Source: JAWUWD01 sp034112085
GTDB taxonomy: Bacteria > Bacteroidota > Bacteroidia > Cytophagales > Cyclobacteriaceae
Assembly (NCBI GenBank): GCA_034112085.1
Contig: JAWUWD010000086.1
Span: 1-64,000 of the forward strand
DNA: 64,000 nucleotides
Direction of reading: 5' to 3'
Each line of letters opens with the position of its first letter. The stretch's first letter is position 1. The translations under genes were made by a program, and so were the position numbers. Positions 36,078 through 44,889 of the stretch are shown in pieces. The notes beneath the pieces are model-generated. The model was not told the DNA's origin, made no database searches, and saw nothing but the letters and a program-made list of their open reading frames with translations.

Positions 36078-37517
36078 TTACTCTATTACATACTCAAAGG
36101 TTCCGATATCCGGATTATCTCCTCTTTCGATTCCATCTAGGTCCTTTAGAGATGATGAAATTACAGCATTTCCTATTGCTGGAGACAGCTCCTCGATGTG
36201 ATAATCATATTCTCTAGGGAACACGAATAGCGGATTTTCATTAAGTAAGTTATCTCCAATATCAAGATCTTCCATAGTCGTTCGGATGATATTGTTTTCA
36301 AAAATAACATTGAATAATTTACTATCAATTTGCCCCAACGTTAGTTCTTCTCGTTGACTACCCCAGATGATACTGTTAGTGATAGACGCATTCAAGTCCC
36401 CATCGATTATTTCTCCATTGCCAAAACTCACAAAATTAGAAAGTGCAGCTGTTGGATCATTGCGAATGACCTCGGATAAAGAGTTGTCGAGAGTACAGTG
36501 ATTTAAGGAGTAATTACCTCCTGCGAGCAGTCCAATACTGCTTGTTGCACAGTGGTTGATGAGCGTATTGTTGATCTCAATATCAGAAGTGAATGCTAGA
36601 ATTCCATAGCCAGCAATGAACGGTACAGTTAGGTTACTCGCCATGTTTTCAATCTTACAATTGTTGATCACCAAGTCTGGAATATCATCATCGTCTGGTG
36701 CTCCGAAGAAAATGCCATTAACTGCATTGCGAATATCAGCGTTTACAATCCTATTGCCATGACTCTGGCTTCCAAAGACAAGTCCTGTCCACTGTCCTGG
36801 AAGATTATCAAAATCTCCTCCGGTACGTAGGTTTCGAAACAGCACTCGTTGTTCGAGGGTCCCATTTACAATCAAATTTCCACCAATAAATATTCCAGCC
36901 AAGTTATCTGAATAAACTTGAGTACCAGCCTCAATCGTAAGCGTTACTCCAAGATTGACAAATACAGTATCAGTAAGAATGTATGGGCGGGCAGCAGTCC
37001 AAGTTGTATTTTCATTAACGAATGACCTATCCAAAAATATTGCATTTTGAGCGTAACTCACCACCGCAATATTTTGCGTATTGCCGTTGGTAATAAACGA
37101 TAGCTGGTCACTAATGATAATGGGCTCTTTTTCAAGTGATGGATCAACATTGACACTCACCAATAGTTGTAAGCTGTCCTTGCCAAATAGCTTTATATTT
37201 TCAAATGAATTTCCTTTTTCTCCATTGACAATGGCCGTATAAGCAGGATTAGTCAATTGGATTCGTTCGATATTGATAGCCTTATCGTCCGTGTTATAAA
37301 CCAGTAACCTTTTGAAAACGCTATTAATGGTATCCTTGCGATCTGATGCTGTTTGCAAAGAAAAAACGGTGTCAAAAACAATGCTATCTGATGAAAACGC
37401 CAATCTAAAGTTGGGATTGGTAGTGAAGGTCTCCTCTGAGCGTTCACAGCTTATCGAAAAGATAGCAAATCCAAATATGGATAGATAGATTAAATTTTTC
37501 ACAAAAGTACAACGCAT
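36078..37517 (-). CDS. Lipoprotein with right-handed beta-helix repeats
   Basis: 479 residues. Signal peptide and lipobox F-S-I-S-C. An N-terminal beta domain (~35-150) precedes repeated short beta-helix rungs (e.g. GVTLTIEAGTQVY, IFIGGNLIVNGTLEQRVLFRN, IVNADIRNAVNGIFFG, IEINNTLINHCATSSIGL) to ~430. The C-terminus S-P-A-I-G-N-A..D-L-D-G..P-D-I-G-T-F-E-Y is the closing motif seen in many Bacteroidota surface lipoproteins. Probable outer-membrane surface protein, binding or structural. It lies 19 bases after prfA and 108 bases before the RND gene. Confidence 0.83.
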   Translation of the reverse strand: MRCTFVKNLIYLSIFGFAIFSISCERSEETFTTNPNFRLAFSSDSIVFDTVFSLQTASDRKDTINSVFKRLLVYNTDDKAINIERIQLTNPAYTAIVNGEKGNSFENIKLFGKDSLQLLVSVNVDPSLEKEPIIISDQLSFITNGNTQNIAVVSYAQNAIFLDRSFVNENTTWTAARPYILTDTVFVNLGVTLTIEAGTQVYSDNLAGIFIGGNLIVNGTLEQRVLFRNLRTGGDFDNLPGQWTGLVFGSQSHGNRIVNADIRNAVNGIFFGAPDDDDIPDLVINNCKIENMASNLTVPFIAGYGILAFTSDIEINNTLINHCATSSIGLLAGGNYSLNHCTLDNSLSEVIRNDPTAALSNFVSFGNGEIIDGDLNASITNSIIWGSQREELTLGQIDSKLFNVIFENNIIRTTMEDLDIGDNLLNENPLFVFPREYDYHIEELSPAIGNAVISSSLKDLDGIERGDNPDIGTFEYVIE

Positions 37518-37536
37518 AAATGGATGAAAATTGTGG

Positions 37537-38607
37537 CTATACCGTACCTTCTTTCATTTTTTCAGCACTTTCGGCAATTCTCAGCTCTTCGATAAAGGCG
37601 CCAATTTCACCATCCATCACTGTAGGTAGATTGTGTTGTGAATACCCAATACGATGATCGGTAACTCGACCTTGTGGATAGTTATAAGTTCGTATTTTAT
37701 CAGATCTATCACCACTACCGACCATGCCTCTACGCATACCTCCTACTTCTTCATTGTGCTTGGTAAGTTCTATTTCATATATTCTTGACTTAAGGACTTT
37801 CATTGCTTTGTCAAAATTTTTCAACTGAGACTTTTGATCTTGACATGACACGACCAATCCAGTAGGTGCGTGAGTAAGTCTTACTGCAGAATAGGTTGTA
37901 TTTACTGATTGTCCACCGGGGCCGGATGAACAGAAGGTATCTTTTCTAACATCGTTCATGTCAATATTGACTTCGACATCATCCATCTCCGGTAAAACGG
38001 CAACTGTTGCCGCAGAAGTATGCACTCTCCCTTGAGTTTCAGTGCTAGGTACCCGCTGCACCCTGTGCACACCAGATTCAAACTTGAATGTGCCAAATGG
38101 GTCTTCACCCGTCACGGTACTTACAATTTCTTTATACCCACCTGAAGTACCTAGAGTAATATCAAGTACGGTCAGTTTCAACCCTCTTTTTTCACAAAAA
38201 CGCTGATACATACGGAATAGATCTCCAGCAAATATAGCCGCTTCGTCTCCTCCCGTTCCAGCCCGGATTTCAAGGATGGCATTCTTATCATCATTGGGAT
38301 CTTTTGGGATTAGCATTTGTTTGATCTCTGCTTCGATTTTTTCCTTCTGAGGGGCTAATTCATCCAGCTCCATCTTGGCCATTTCTCTAAACTCTGGATC
38401 TTTCTCTGTTTCTAGGACCTCTTTGGAACTAGCGATATTGTCGAGGATATTTTTATAAACATCATACTTATCCACAATCTTTCCTAATCCCTTATATTCT
38501 TTGCTCAATTGAGAGTATTTCTTCATATCAGACATCGCATCGGGCTGTACGATTAGTAGGCCTACATCCTCAAACCTTTCTTTTATATCTTCCAGTTTTC
38601 TGATCAT
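37537..38607 (-). CDS. prfA: Peptide chain release factor 1
   Basis: 356 residues. Catalytic G-G-Q at residues 231-233 in S-S-G-P-G-G-Q-S-V-N, the RF1-type stretch H-R-V-Q-R-V-P and the C-terminal G-D-R-S-D-K-I-R-T-Y-N. No in-frame TGA frameshift site, consistent with RF1 (UAA/UAG) rather than RF2. Length is that of canonical RF1. First gene of a five-gene minus-strand run reaching lspA. Confidence 0.96.
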   Translation of the reverse strand: MIRKLEDIKERFEDVGLLIVQPDAMSDMKKYSQLSKEYKGLGKIVDKYDVYKNILDNIASSKEVLETEKDPEFREMAKMELDELAPQKEKIEAEIKQMLIPKDPNDDKNAILEIRAGTGGDEAAIFAGDLFRMYQRFCEKRGLKLTVLDITLGTSGGYKEIVSTVTGEDPFGTFKFESGVHRVQRVPSTETQGRVHTSAATVAVLPEMDDVEVNIDMNDVRKDTFCSSGPGGQSVNTTYSAVRLTHAPTGLVVSCQDQKSQLKNFDKAMKVLKSRIYEIELTKHNEEVGGMRRGMVGSGDRSDKIRTYNYPQGRVTDHRIGYSQHNLPTVMDGEIGAFIEELRIAESAEKMKEGTV

Positions 38608-38708
38608 ATCTCTTCAAATTAATTCGTAAAATTAACAAAATGGATGATTCTATTTGCATTAATGACCGAGGACTTTATTCCTTACTATCTTATCCCTATT
38701 TTTGTTAG

Positions 38709-39137
38709 ATGATATATTTAGCGGAATTGATTTTATTGGTTTGTTTTTCATGCAATCAACAAGGGATGACTGACGAGCATCGGAAAAAACTAAAAAAAGA
38801 AACGGCTGATCGTAAAATAATACGAGTTACAGATGCAGATATTTTGAATGCCGCAAAAATAATGGCAGTAGAAGTTTATGATCTGAGTAAGTCGAACAAT
38901 ATTCTTCCAAAGAATATGAAATGGATATCACTTCAAGATACTCTATCGAACCCATACGAAGTGCAAATGCAGGAAGCATATCAGTATTCCATCGACCAAG
39001 GGCTACAACTATATGAAAATATAGAACGCATAAATAATGAAAAGTTCGTGTTTACAAAGCCGGAAATATTGTCAGATAGTACTCAAGGATTCTGGCTGGT
39101 GACATTAGAGCAAAAAGCAATTATCAAAAGCTTTTAA
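38709..39137 (+). CDS. Hypothetical lipoprotein
   Basis: 142 residues. Short signal peptide with lipobox V-C-F-S-C. The mature part is Lys/Glu-rich and helical, with I-T/V-D-A-D-I-L-N-A-A-K-I-M-A-V-E-V and a C-terminal G-F-W-L-V-T-L-E-Q-K-A. The layout faintly recalls the DUF3365/Tll0287-like haem-sensor family, but I see no C-x-x-C-H motif and do not assign it. It diverges from prfA and stands alone, 143 bases before padR. Confidence 0.65.
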   Translation: MIYLAELILLVCFSCNQQGMTDEHRKKLKKETADRKIIRVTDADILNAAKIMAVEVYDLSKSNNILPKNMKWISLQDTLSNPYEVQMQEAYQYSIDQGLQLYENIERINNEKFVFTKPEILSDSTQGFWLVTLEQKAIIKSF

Positions 39138-39203
39138 TAAGCAGTTCCTCACACTTTTGAAACTCATTTTATTGCTAGAATATATAATTATGGGTATTTA
39201 ATC

Positions 39204-39251
39204 TCCATTTAGGAAATAAATAATCTGTAACTTGTGCATCCATTTAGGAAA
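39204..39251 (+). promoter_or_regulatory. Tandem 13-bp direct repeats in the padR promoter region
   Basis: TCCATTTAGGAAA occurs at 39204-39216 and 39239-39251 (35 bases apart), and similarity extends ~14 bases beyond each copy (TAAATAATCTGTAAC versus CATATAGTCTTTACA). The second copy ends 29 bases before the padR start. Likely autoregulatory PadR operators. Confidence 0.5.
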
Positions 39252-39280
39252 CATATAGTCTTTACAGTGACTTATAAATT

Positions 39281-39622
39281 ATGAAGGGAACATACTTAGG
39301 GGAATTTCAGGAAATCGTTTTGCTCGCTATTCTCATTCTTGATGACAATGCCTATGGTGTGACGATCCAAGAAGAAATAAAAAATGAGCTGAGTAGAAAC
39401 ATTAGTCGTGGGGCTTTACACACAGCACTTACACGTCTAGAGGAAAAAGGGTTTATAAAATCCGAAGTTGGTGGAGCAACCAAGGAGCGAGGCGGAAGAA
39501 GTAAACGCATGTATGCTGTGACCAATCTGGGAAAGGACGCACTCAAAGAGGCGCGACAACTTAGAGAGCAATTGTGGCAAAAAGTGCCAGAGTGGGCGGT
39601 CAATATTAGTTATGCTATATAG
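39281..39622 (+). CDS. PadR-family transcriptional regulator
   Basis: 113 residues. Winged-helix pattern LGEFQEIVLLAILILDDNAYGVTIQEEI, then ISRGALHTALTRLEEKGFIKSE, then G-G-R-S-K-R-M-Y-A-V-T, as in PadR proteins. In Bacteroidota and Acidobacteriota, PadR genes often precede an FtsX/MacB-like permease whose N-terminus contains a prefix domain; that is seen here, with four bases between stop and start. It probably represses the permease gene and itself through the upstream repeats. Confidence 0.9.
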   Translation: MKGTYLGEFQEIVLLAILILDDNAYGVTIQEEIKNELSRNISRGALHTALTRLEEKGFIKSEVGGATKERGGRSKRMYAVTNLGKDALKEARQLREQLWQKVPEWAVNISYAI

Positions 39623-39626
39623 GTGA

Positions 39627-42287
39627 ATGCAGCAAGCAATCCGACCACCAAAATTAATCACTAAACTGTTTCAGTGGTTCTGTGAAGACGAATATTATGA
39701 TGAGCTGCAGGGAGACTTGGAGGAGACTTATTGTGAAAATGTAAACACCTTAGGAATAAGAGCAGCCAATAAAAATTATATAAAAGAAGTATTGCTGATG
39801 CTAAGACCGTCAGTTATTAAAAAGATTAAAACTCAAATAACATACTCAAACAACAGCGATATGATTAAGAATTATTTAAAAATTGGAATTAGGAATATAC
39901 TAAGTCAGAAATTGTATTCCTTCATCAATGTCTTCGGGTTAGCCGTTGGCATGACTGCTACAATATTGATTGTAATATATGTGCAGGATGAAATGAGCTA
40001 TGATAAATATCACGAGAAAAGTGATCGAATATATCGCGTTTCGAGGCAATGGCTAAATGACTCTGGTGAATCGAGTTTACATGTTGGCACAGTTGCGGCT
40101 CCGTTTGGACCTCTTTTAGAAAATGATTTTGAAGGGGTAATTGAAAATGCGGTTCGATTTTCTTCAGGGGAAGCTCCACTAATGGTTGGCGGAGACAAAC
40201 AGTTCGAAGAAGCAAGATACTTCTGGGCAGAGGCAGACATCTTTGACATCTTCACCTGGAAGATGGTTGCTGGTGATCCTAAAGCGGCATTGGTAGAGCC
40301 TAATACCATTGTACTAACACAAAGCACTGCAGAAAAGTATTTCGGCAACGAAGAGGCCCTCAATAAAACAATTACTTTCAAGAATTTTGGAATAGAAGTA
40401 GAAATGAAAATAACCGGAATTGTAGAGGACACCCCTGCAAATTCACATTTTCAATTTGATATGCTCGCGTCATTCATAACCCTTGAAAATTTCATGGGTC
40501 GTGAGAATATGATGAAGGACTGGGGAGGCAATAATTACTCTACTTTTTTATTATTTCCTGAAGGTTTTAATCTTGGTGAATTCGAAACTAAAATACCGGA
40601 CTTTATTGATAAGCATTTGGAAATGAGACAGTCGGGGGAATTAGCGTCAAAAACTAACAAATTGCATTTCATGCCCCTCACGGATATTCACTTGTATTCA
40701 CACCTAGATTCAGAAATAGAGGCCAATGGCAATATTACCTATGTATATACATATACCATTATTGCCTTGTTTATATTAGTGATCGCGTGCATCAACTTTA
40801 TGAACTTGTCAACCGCGCGTTCGGTGAAGCGCTCAAAGGAAGTGGGGATACGTAAAGTAATGGGTGCATTCCGTTCTTCTCTCATCAATCAATTCTTAAC
40901 CGAATCAATACTTGTAGCAATGTTTGCTTCCATCGTTGCATTGGGCTTTGTGATCTTAATACTCCCTTGGTTCAATCATTTTGTAGACAAAGAATTGGTG
41001 CTTTTTGGTTCAAATCCTTCGTTTCTGATCACACTCATAATTGGGATTGTATTTTCAGTTGGATTATTGGCAGGTAGTTATCCAGCCTTTTATCTTTCTT
41101 CTTTTCAACCAGCTTCGGTACTAAAAGGAGCTCATAAGTCTATAAATAGTAAGTTTAATCTACGGTCTGCATTGGTTGTTTTTCAGTTTTTTATTTCAAT
41201 ATGCTTGATAGTGGGTGTTGGAATCATAGGTGACCAAATGGACTATATGAAAACCAAAGATCTTGGTTTTAAAAAAGACAATATGATTGTTCTGCCAGTT
41301 TCGGACCAAATGTTTTCAAACTATAAGTCGATAAAAGAAAGACTTGATCAACAGCCAGGAATTGAAGATGTGATGCTGTCGAGCCGCGTACCTTCGGGAA
41401 GACTATTAGATTCTCAAGGAGGTTCCGCAGAAGTAGATGGTGAAATGAAAAATATTACATTTCGCATCGCTGATGTTCACACAGGATTTGCCTACTTAGA
41501 GGCACTAAAGATTAAATTTTTAGCAGGAAGAAATTTTGACTCGAATTTAGCTAGTGATTCTTCTGAAGCTTTTATCCTTAATAAAGCTGCTATTGAAAGA
41601 CTTGGTTGGAGCTCAGCAGAAATGGCCATAGGCAAGAAATTTAATTATGGAAGACGAAAAGGTCAAGTTATCGGGGTAGTCGATGATTTTCACTTCGAGT
41701 CTTTACATCAAAAGATTGCTCCCATGGTATTCCTGATCACGGGTGGCAGGTCAAGAAATATTGTCGTGAAAGTAAAAGAAGGATATGAAGAGGCAACAAT
41801 GGCTTATTTGAAAGAACAATGGACATTTTTACGACCAGGGTTTCCGTTTGATTTCTTCACCATTAGTGAGCGATTTGATCAACAATATGAGTCAGATGAG
41901 AAGCTGGGGAAACTCGTACAATATTTCTCTATGTTGGCAATTTTCGTGGCTATACTTGGTCTTTTTGGTTTGTCTTCATTTTCTATCGAGCAAAGACTCA
42001 AGGAGATCGGAGTTCGTAAAGTAATGGGTGCATCTATCAAATCAATTGTATTGTTATTGATCAAGAATTTTGCTTCACTAGTTTCTATAGCTCTTTTATT
42101 CGCTATTCCAGTCACCTACTATGGAATGAATACTTGGCTTGAAGGTTTTTCATACGCAGGAAGCATTCAGCCTTGGCCATTCGTTTTTGGAGGGCTTTTT
42201 GCCCTGATATTTGCGATTATTACTGTGAGTTATGAAACATTGAAGGCAGCATATTCCAATCCAGTTGATAGCCTTAAAAGCGAGTAA
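39627..42287 (+). CDS. MacB/FtsX-type ABC permease with N-terminal prefix domain
   Basis: 886 residues. The first ~75 (RPPKLITKLFQWFCEDEYYDELQGDLEETY..) match the 'permease prefix domain 2' found with PadR-linked permeases. From ~85: MIKNYLKIGIRNILSQK, first transmembrane helix ~97-115, a large periplasmic domain (~120-370), three helices (~375-490), a linker helix (~510), a second periplasmic domain and three terminal helices (~765-880) containing L-K-E-I-G-V-R-K-V-M-G-A, also seen in the first half. No cognate ATPase is adjacent. These proteins serve lipoprotein release, toxin or peptide efflux, or mechanotransmission; the substrate is unknown. Confidence 0.9.
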   Translation: MQQAIRPPKLITKLFQWFCEDEYYDELQGDLEETYCENVNTLGIRAANKNYIKEVLLMLRPSVIKKIKTQITYSNNSDMIKNYLKIGIRNILSQKLYSFINVFGLAVGMTATILIVIYVQDEMSYDKYHEKSDRIYRVSRQWLNDSGESSLHVGTVAAPFGPLLENDFEGVIENAVRFSSGEAPLMVGGDKQFEEARYFWAEADIFDIFTWKMVAGDPKAALVEPNTIVLTQSTAEKYFGNEEALNKTITFKNFGIEVEMKITGIVEDTPANSHFQFDMLASFITLENFMGRENMMKDWGGNNYSTFLLFPEGFNLGEFETKIPDFIDKHLEMRQSGELASKTNKLHFMPLTDIHLYSHLDSEIEANGNITYVYTYTIIALFILVIACINFMNLSTARSVKRSKEVGIRKVMGAFRSSLINQFLTESILVAMFASIVALGFVILILPWFNHFVDKELVLFGSNPSFLITLIIGIVFSVGLLAGSYPAFYLSSFQPASVLKGAHKSINSKFNLRSALVVFQFFISICLIVGVGIIGDQMDYMKTKDLGFKKDNMIVLPVSDQMFSNYKSIKERLDQQPGIEDVMLSSRVPSGRLLDSQGGSAEVDGEMKNITFRIADVHTGFAYLEALKIKFLAGRNFDSNLASDSSEAFILNKAAIERLGWSSAEMAIGKKFNYGRRKGQVIGVVDDFHFESLHQKIAPMVFLITGGRSRNIVVKVKEGYEEATMAYLKEQWTFLRPGFPFDFFTISERFDQQYESDEKLGKLVQYFSMLAIFVAILGLFGLSSFSIEQRLKEIGVRKVMGASIKSIVLLLIKNFASLVSIALLFAIPVTYYGMNTWLEGFSYAGSIQPWPFVFGGLFALIFAIITVSYETLKAAYSNPVDSLKSE

Positions 42288-42293
42288 TTAGTG

Positions 42294-42330
42294 CATTCCT
42301 TCATAAGACTCTTATGAAGGAATGTTATTT
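42294..42330. terminator. Bidirectional terminator between permease and AI-2E-family genes
   Basis: 14-bp perfect stem CATTCCTTCATAAG (42294-42307) / CTTATGAAGGAATG (42311-42324), three-base loop and T-rich 3' flank TTATTT; lies between convergent genes. Confidence 0.88.
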
Positions 42331-42334
42331 CTAG

Positions 42335-43414
42335 CTAATCTTCATCGGGCCCACTTCCCATCAATCTCATCATGACTTGAGCATCCGGAATCTGAGATAA
42401 TACGACTTTGGTCAGAACGAGTAAAGGAACCGAAAGAATCATCCCGGTAATTCCCCAGATATATCCCCAAAACACTAGTCCGAGTATAACAACCACAGTA
42501 TTCAAAGATAGTTTCTTTCCCTGCATTCTTGGCTCAATGATATTGCCCATCACCACTTGTACAGTGATTAATAATAGGAACATTATAAAAATGATCCCCA
42601 TAGAGTCTAGTTGAATAAGACCCAATAGTAAAGGGGGGATAGTGGCAATAATAGATCCTACAGTAGGAATAAAATTGAGTAAGAAGGTCAAGAACCCCCA
42701 AAATAAAGCGAACTCAATACCGAAAGCCCAGCATATAAGAAAGTAACCAATGCCAGTCATTAGACTCATAAGAAACTTAACCTTCATGTAGGTAACAATC
42801 GAGGACTTGATATGCTCAAAGCCTGCCAACAGTTTTTCCTCTTTCTCTGCATTCCCTTTTTCCAGGTAATGAATGTATTCCTCATATTTTAATATTCCGC
42901 CCAGTAAACCGATCAAGTACAGAGCAGTCATAAAAAATGATCCAGTGAAGCTACCTAGTGCTCCTGCAAACTGGCCTAAAACTCCTGCAAATTGACCCGA
43001 TGATTCTAGCAACCAATCATTGCTCATCAGATTGGATAATGTTTTTATAATATCAGTGGTATTGATTTGCACACCAGGAAGCGTATTGACCCAAAGCATC
43101 ATGCCATTAAGTTTTATCTGAATTTGCGCCAATAAGCTGTCTTTTTGTTCGGAGATACTGAGTCCCGTTTGATATATCAATGCACCTAAGCCCCAAAGGA
43201 TCGAGAGAGTCGACACTGAAATAGCAGTCAAACTCAAGGTATATGGCCATTTTTTGCTCTGAAACCAGGACAAAATCGGCTGGAGTAAAATCGCTATAAA
43301 AAGAGCCAAGGCTAGAGGAACCAACAATGCCGATAAAACGGAAAGCAGGTAAACTCCAAGAATAGCCAGAAGAATTAGCAATAAATTTTTAATGGATTTG
43401 ATATCGTTTTCCAT
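42335..43414 (-). CDS. AI-2E/PerM-family membrane transporter
   Basis: 359 residues, about eight transmembrane segments. Core features of the family are present: paired N-terminal helices with L-L-V-P-L-A-L-A-L-F-I-A-I-L, a periplasmic helical segment (~65-150), and the C-terminal block L-N-F-I-P-T-V-G-S-I-I-A-T-I-P and N-I-I-E-P-R-M-Q-G-K-K-L-S-L. Family members include Na+/H+ antiporters and the putative AI-2 exporter TqsA; the substrate cannot be assigned from sequence. Two near-identical Q-F-A-G-x-L-G repeats occur at ~140-152. Confidence 0.88.
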   Translation of the reverse strand: MENDIKSIKNLLLILLAILGVYLLSVLSALLVPLALALFIAILLQPILSWFQSKKWPYTLSLTAISVSTLSILWGLGALIYQTGLSISEQKDSLLAQIQIKLNGMMLWVNTLPGVQINTTDIIKTLSNLMSNDWLLESSGQFAGVLGQFAGALGSFTGSFFMTALYLIGLLGGILKYEEYIHYLEKGNAEKEEKLLAGFEHIKSSIVTYMKVKFLMSLMTGIGYFLICWAFGIEFALFWGFLTFLLNFIPTVGSIIATIPPLLLGLIQLDSMGIIFIMFLLLITVQVVMGNIIEPRMQGKKLSLNTVVVILGLVFWGYIWGITGMILSVPLLVLTKVVLSQIPDAQVMMRLMGSGPDED

Positions 43415-43510
43415 AAGTACACGCTACATTTTATTTTGAAGATAGGCGAAATTTAACAAACAATTATAGTCAACCGTCATTCTCACATCAAAAAGATACC
43501 GTTCATCACG

Positions 43511-43619
43511 ACCTCAATTCAATCACATAAGAATTGAGGTGTGTAAGTTTACGATTTACGTATGAATCAGTATCATGTCAGAACCTCAATTAACATCAAC
43601 AACTTAACTCAATTAACAT
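43511..43619. promoter_or_regulatory. Repeated CTCAATT sites between AI-2E and DUF2911 genes
   Basis: A 10-bp inverted repeat ACCTCAATTC (43511-43520) / GAATTGAGGT (43531-43540) and a 12-bp direct repeat CTCAATTAACAT at 43585-43596 and 43608-43619. The last copy overlaps the DUF2911 start codon, so the core occurs three times in one orientation and once inverted. Confidence 0.4.
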
Positions 43620-44748
43620 GAACACAAAAAAACTATGGATGTCTGTAATGCTGTGCCTAGGAATTTCTGCATTATTAATCACAGCCGCACATGCACAAAC
43701 AGTAACGACACCAAGAGCGGCTAGTCCAGCCGCAGAAGTGAGTCAAACCATTGGACTATCAAAGATCACCGTTAATTACTCAAGACCGAGTGTCACTAGC
43801 GCCAGAGGCGTAGATCGTACTGGAAAAATATGGGGACAATTGGTTCCTTTCGGCATGACTGATCCAGGATTTGGAAATGGAAAACCTAATCCTTGGCGTG
43901 CTGGGGCAAATGAGAATACTGTCGTCACTTTTTCTGATGATGTAAAGATCGAAGGAAAAGACATAAAAGCCGGATCATATGGACTGCACATTGAGGTAAA
44001 AGAAAACAATGATGCGACTGTTTACTTATCGAGTAACACACAATCTTGGGGCAGCTATTTCTATGAAGAAAGTGAAGACATCTTGAAAGTTGATATCAAA
44101 ACGACTGAAAATTCATTTACCAATCGTTTGACATATAACTTCGTAGACATTACGACTAATAGTACTACTATAGCCTTGGACTGGGAGAACAAAAGATTTC
44201 CTATCAAAATAGCTGTAGCCGTAAATGATCTTGTTCTTACAAACATGAGAAATGAACTACGCTCAACACCTGGATTTGGATGGCAAGGACCGCTAGATGC
44301 TGCTCAATATTGTCTACAAAATAATATCAATCATGAAGAAGCTCTTCAATGGGTAGATCAGGCCATCGCTGGTCAGCAAAACTTCACTACGATGAGTGTA
44401 AAAGCTCAGCTCCTTAAACAAACTGGAAAAGAGGAAGAAGCTACTAAAACGATCAATGAAGCACTGAAGCTACCAACTGCGGCAGTTGGTGATTACTATG
44501 GATATGGTCGCCAACTGATAGGCCAAGATAAAAATGATGAAGCACTCAAAATCTTCAACACTATGAATAAAAAATGGCCTGATCACTGGTTGTCTACACA
44601 TGGATTGGCAAGAGGGTATTCTGCCAAAGGTGACTACAAAAAAGCTTTAAAATATGAGAAGGTCGCTGTAGCGAAAGCTCCAGATGGAAGTAAGTCATTC
44701 TTGAATGGGTTCATCAAAACGCTAGAAGAAGGTAAAGATTTCAATTAA
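43618..44748 (+). CDS. DUF2911 domain protein with C-terminal TPR repeats, exported
   Basis: 376 residues. Signal peptide ending A-H-A-Q-T (residues ~1-27). DUF2911 core ~30-200: S-P-A-A-E-V-S-Q-T-I-G, I-T-V-N-Y-S-R-P-S-V, R-G-V, G-K-I-W-G-Q-L-V-P-F, W-R-A-G-A-N-E-N-T, I-K-A-G-S-Y-G-L-H. C-terminal ~230-365 consists of tetratricopeptide-like repeats (DAAQYCLQNNINHEEALQW, etc.). DUF2911 proteins are secreted Bacteroidota proteins of unknown function. Confidence 0.9.
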   Translation: MNTKKLWMSVMLCLGISALLITAAHAQTVTTPRAASPAAEVSQTIGLSKITVNYSRPSVTSARGVDRTGKIWGQLVPFGMTDPGFGNGKPNPWRAGANENTVVTFSDDVKIEGKDIKAGSYGLHIEVKENNDATVYLSSNTQSWGSYFYEESEDILKVDIKTTENSFTNRLTYNFVDITTNSTTIALDWENKRFPIKIAVAVNDLVLTNMRNELRSTPGFGWQGPLDAAQYCLQNNINHEEALQWVDQAIAGQQNFTTMSVKAQLLKQTGKEEEATKTINEALKLPTAAVGDYYGYGRQLIGQDKNDEALKIFNTMNKKWPDHWLSTHGLARGYSAKGDYKKALKYEKVAVAKAPDGSKSFLNGFIKTLEEGKDFN

Positions 44749-44826
44749 TCCAGAGATGGAATATTTTATAGTGGATCGTTGCTAATTGTTTAGTAAAAAC
44801 CACCTCCTCACTAATTGAGGATTCTG

Positions 44827-44860
44827 AAAGCCCTGATATTCAAAGTCAGGGCTTTTCTTT
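44827..44860 (+). terminator. Rho-independent terminator after DUF2911 gene
   Basis: Stem AAAGCCCTGA (44827-44836) / TCAGGGCTTT (44846-44855), nine-base loop, T-rich tail TTCTTTT. Confidence 0.9.
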
Positions 44861-44889
44861 TGCTCAGGATTCTCCCTATATTGACAACC

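Noticed and set aside
40010..40432. 140-codon open frame antisense to the permease gene
   Set aside because: Mirror frame of a well-supported coding region, with no start context or recognisable domain.
44815..44889. Upstream extension of the DinB-like gene
   Set aside because: Would translate through the terminator hairpin of the DUF2911 gene; the ATG at 44890 gives a full domain.
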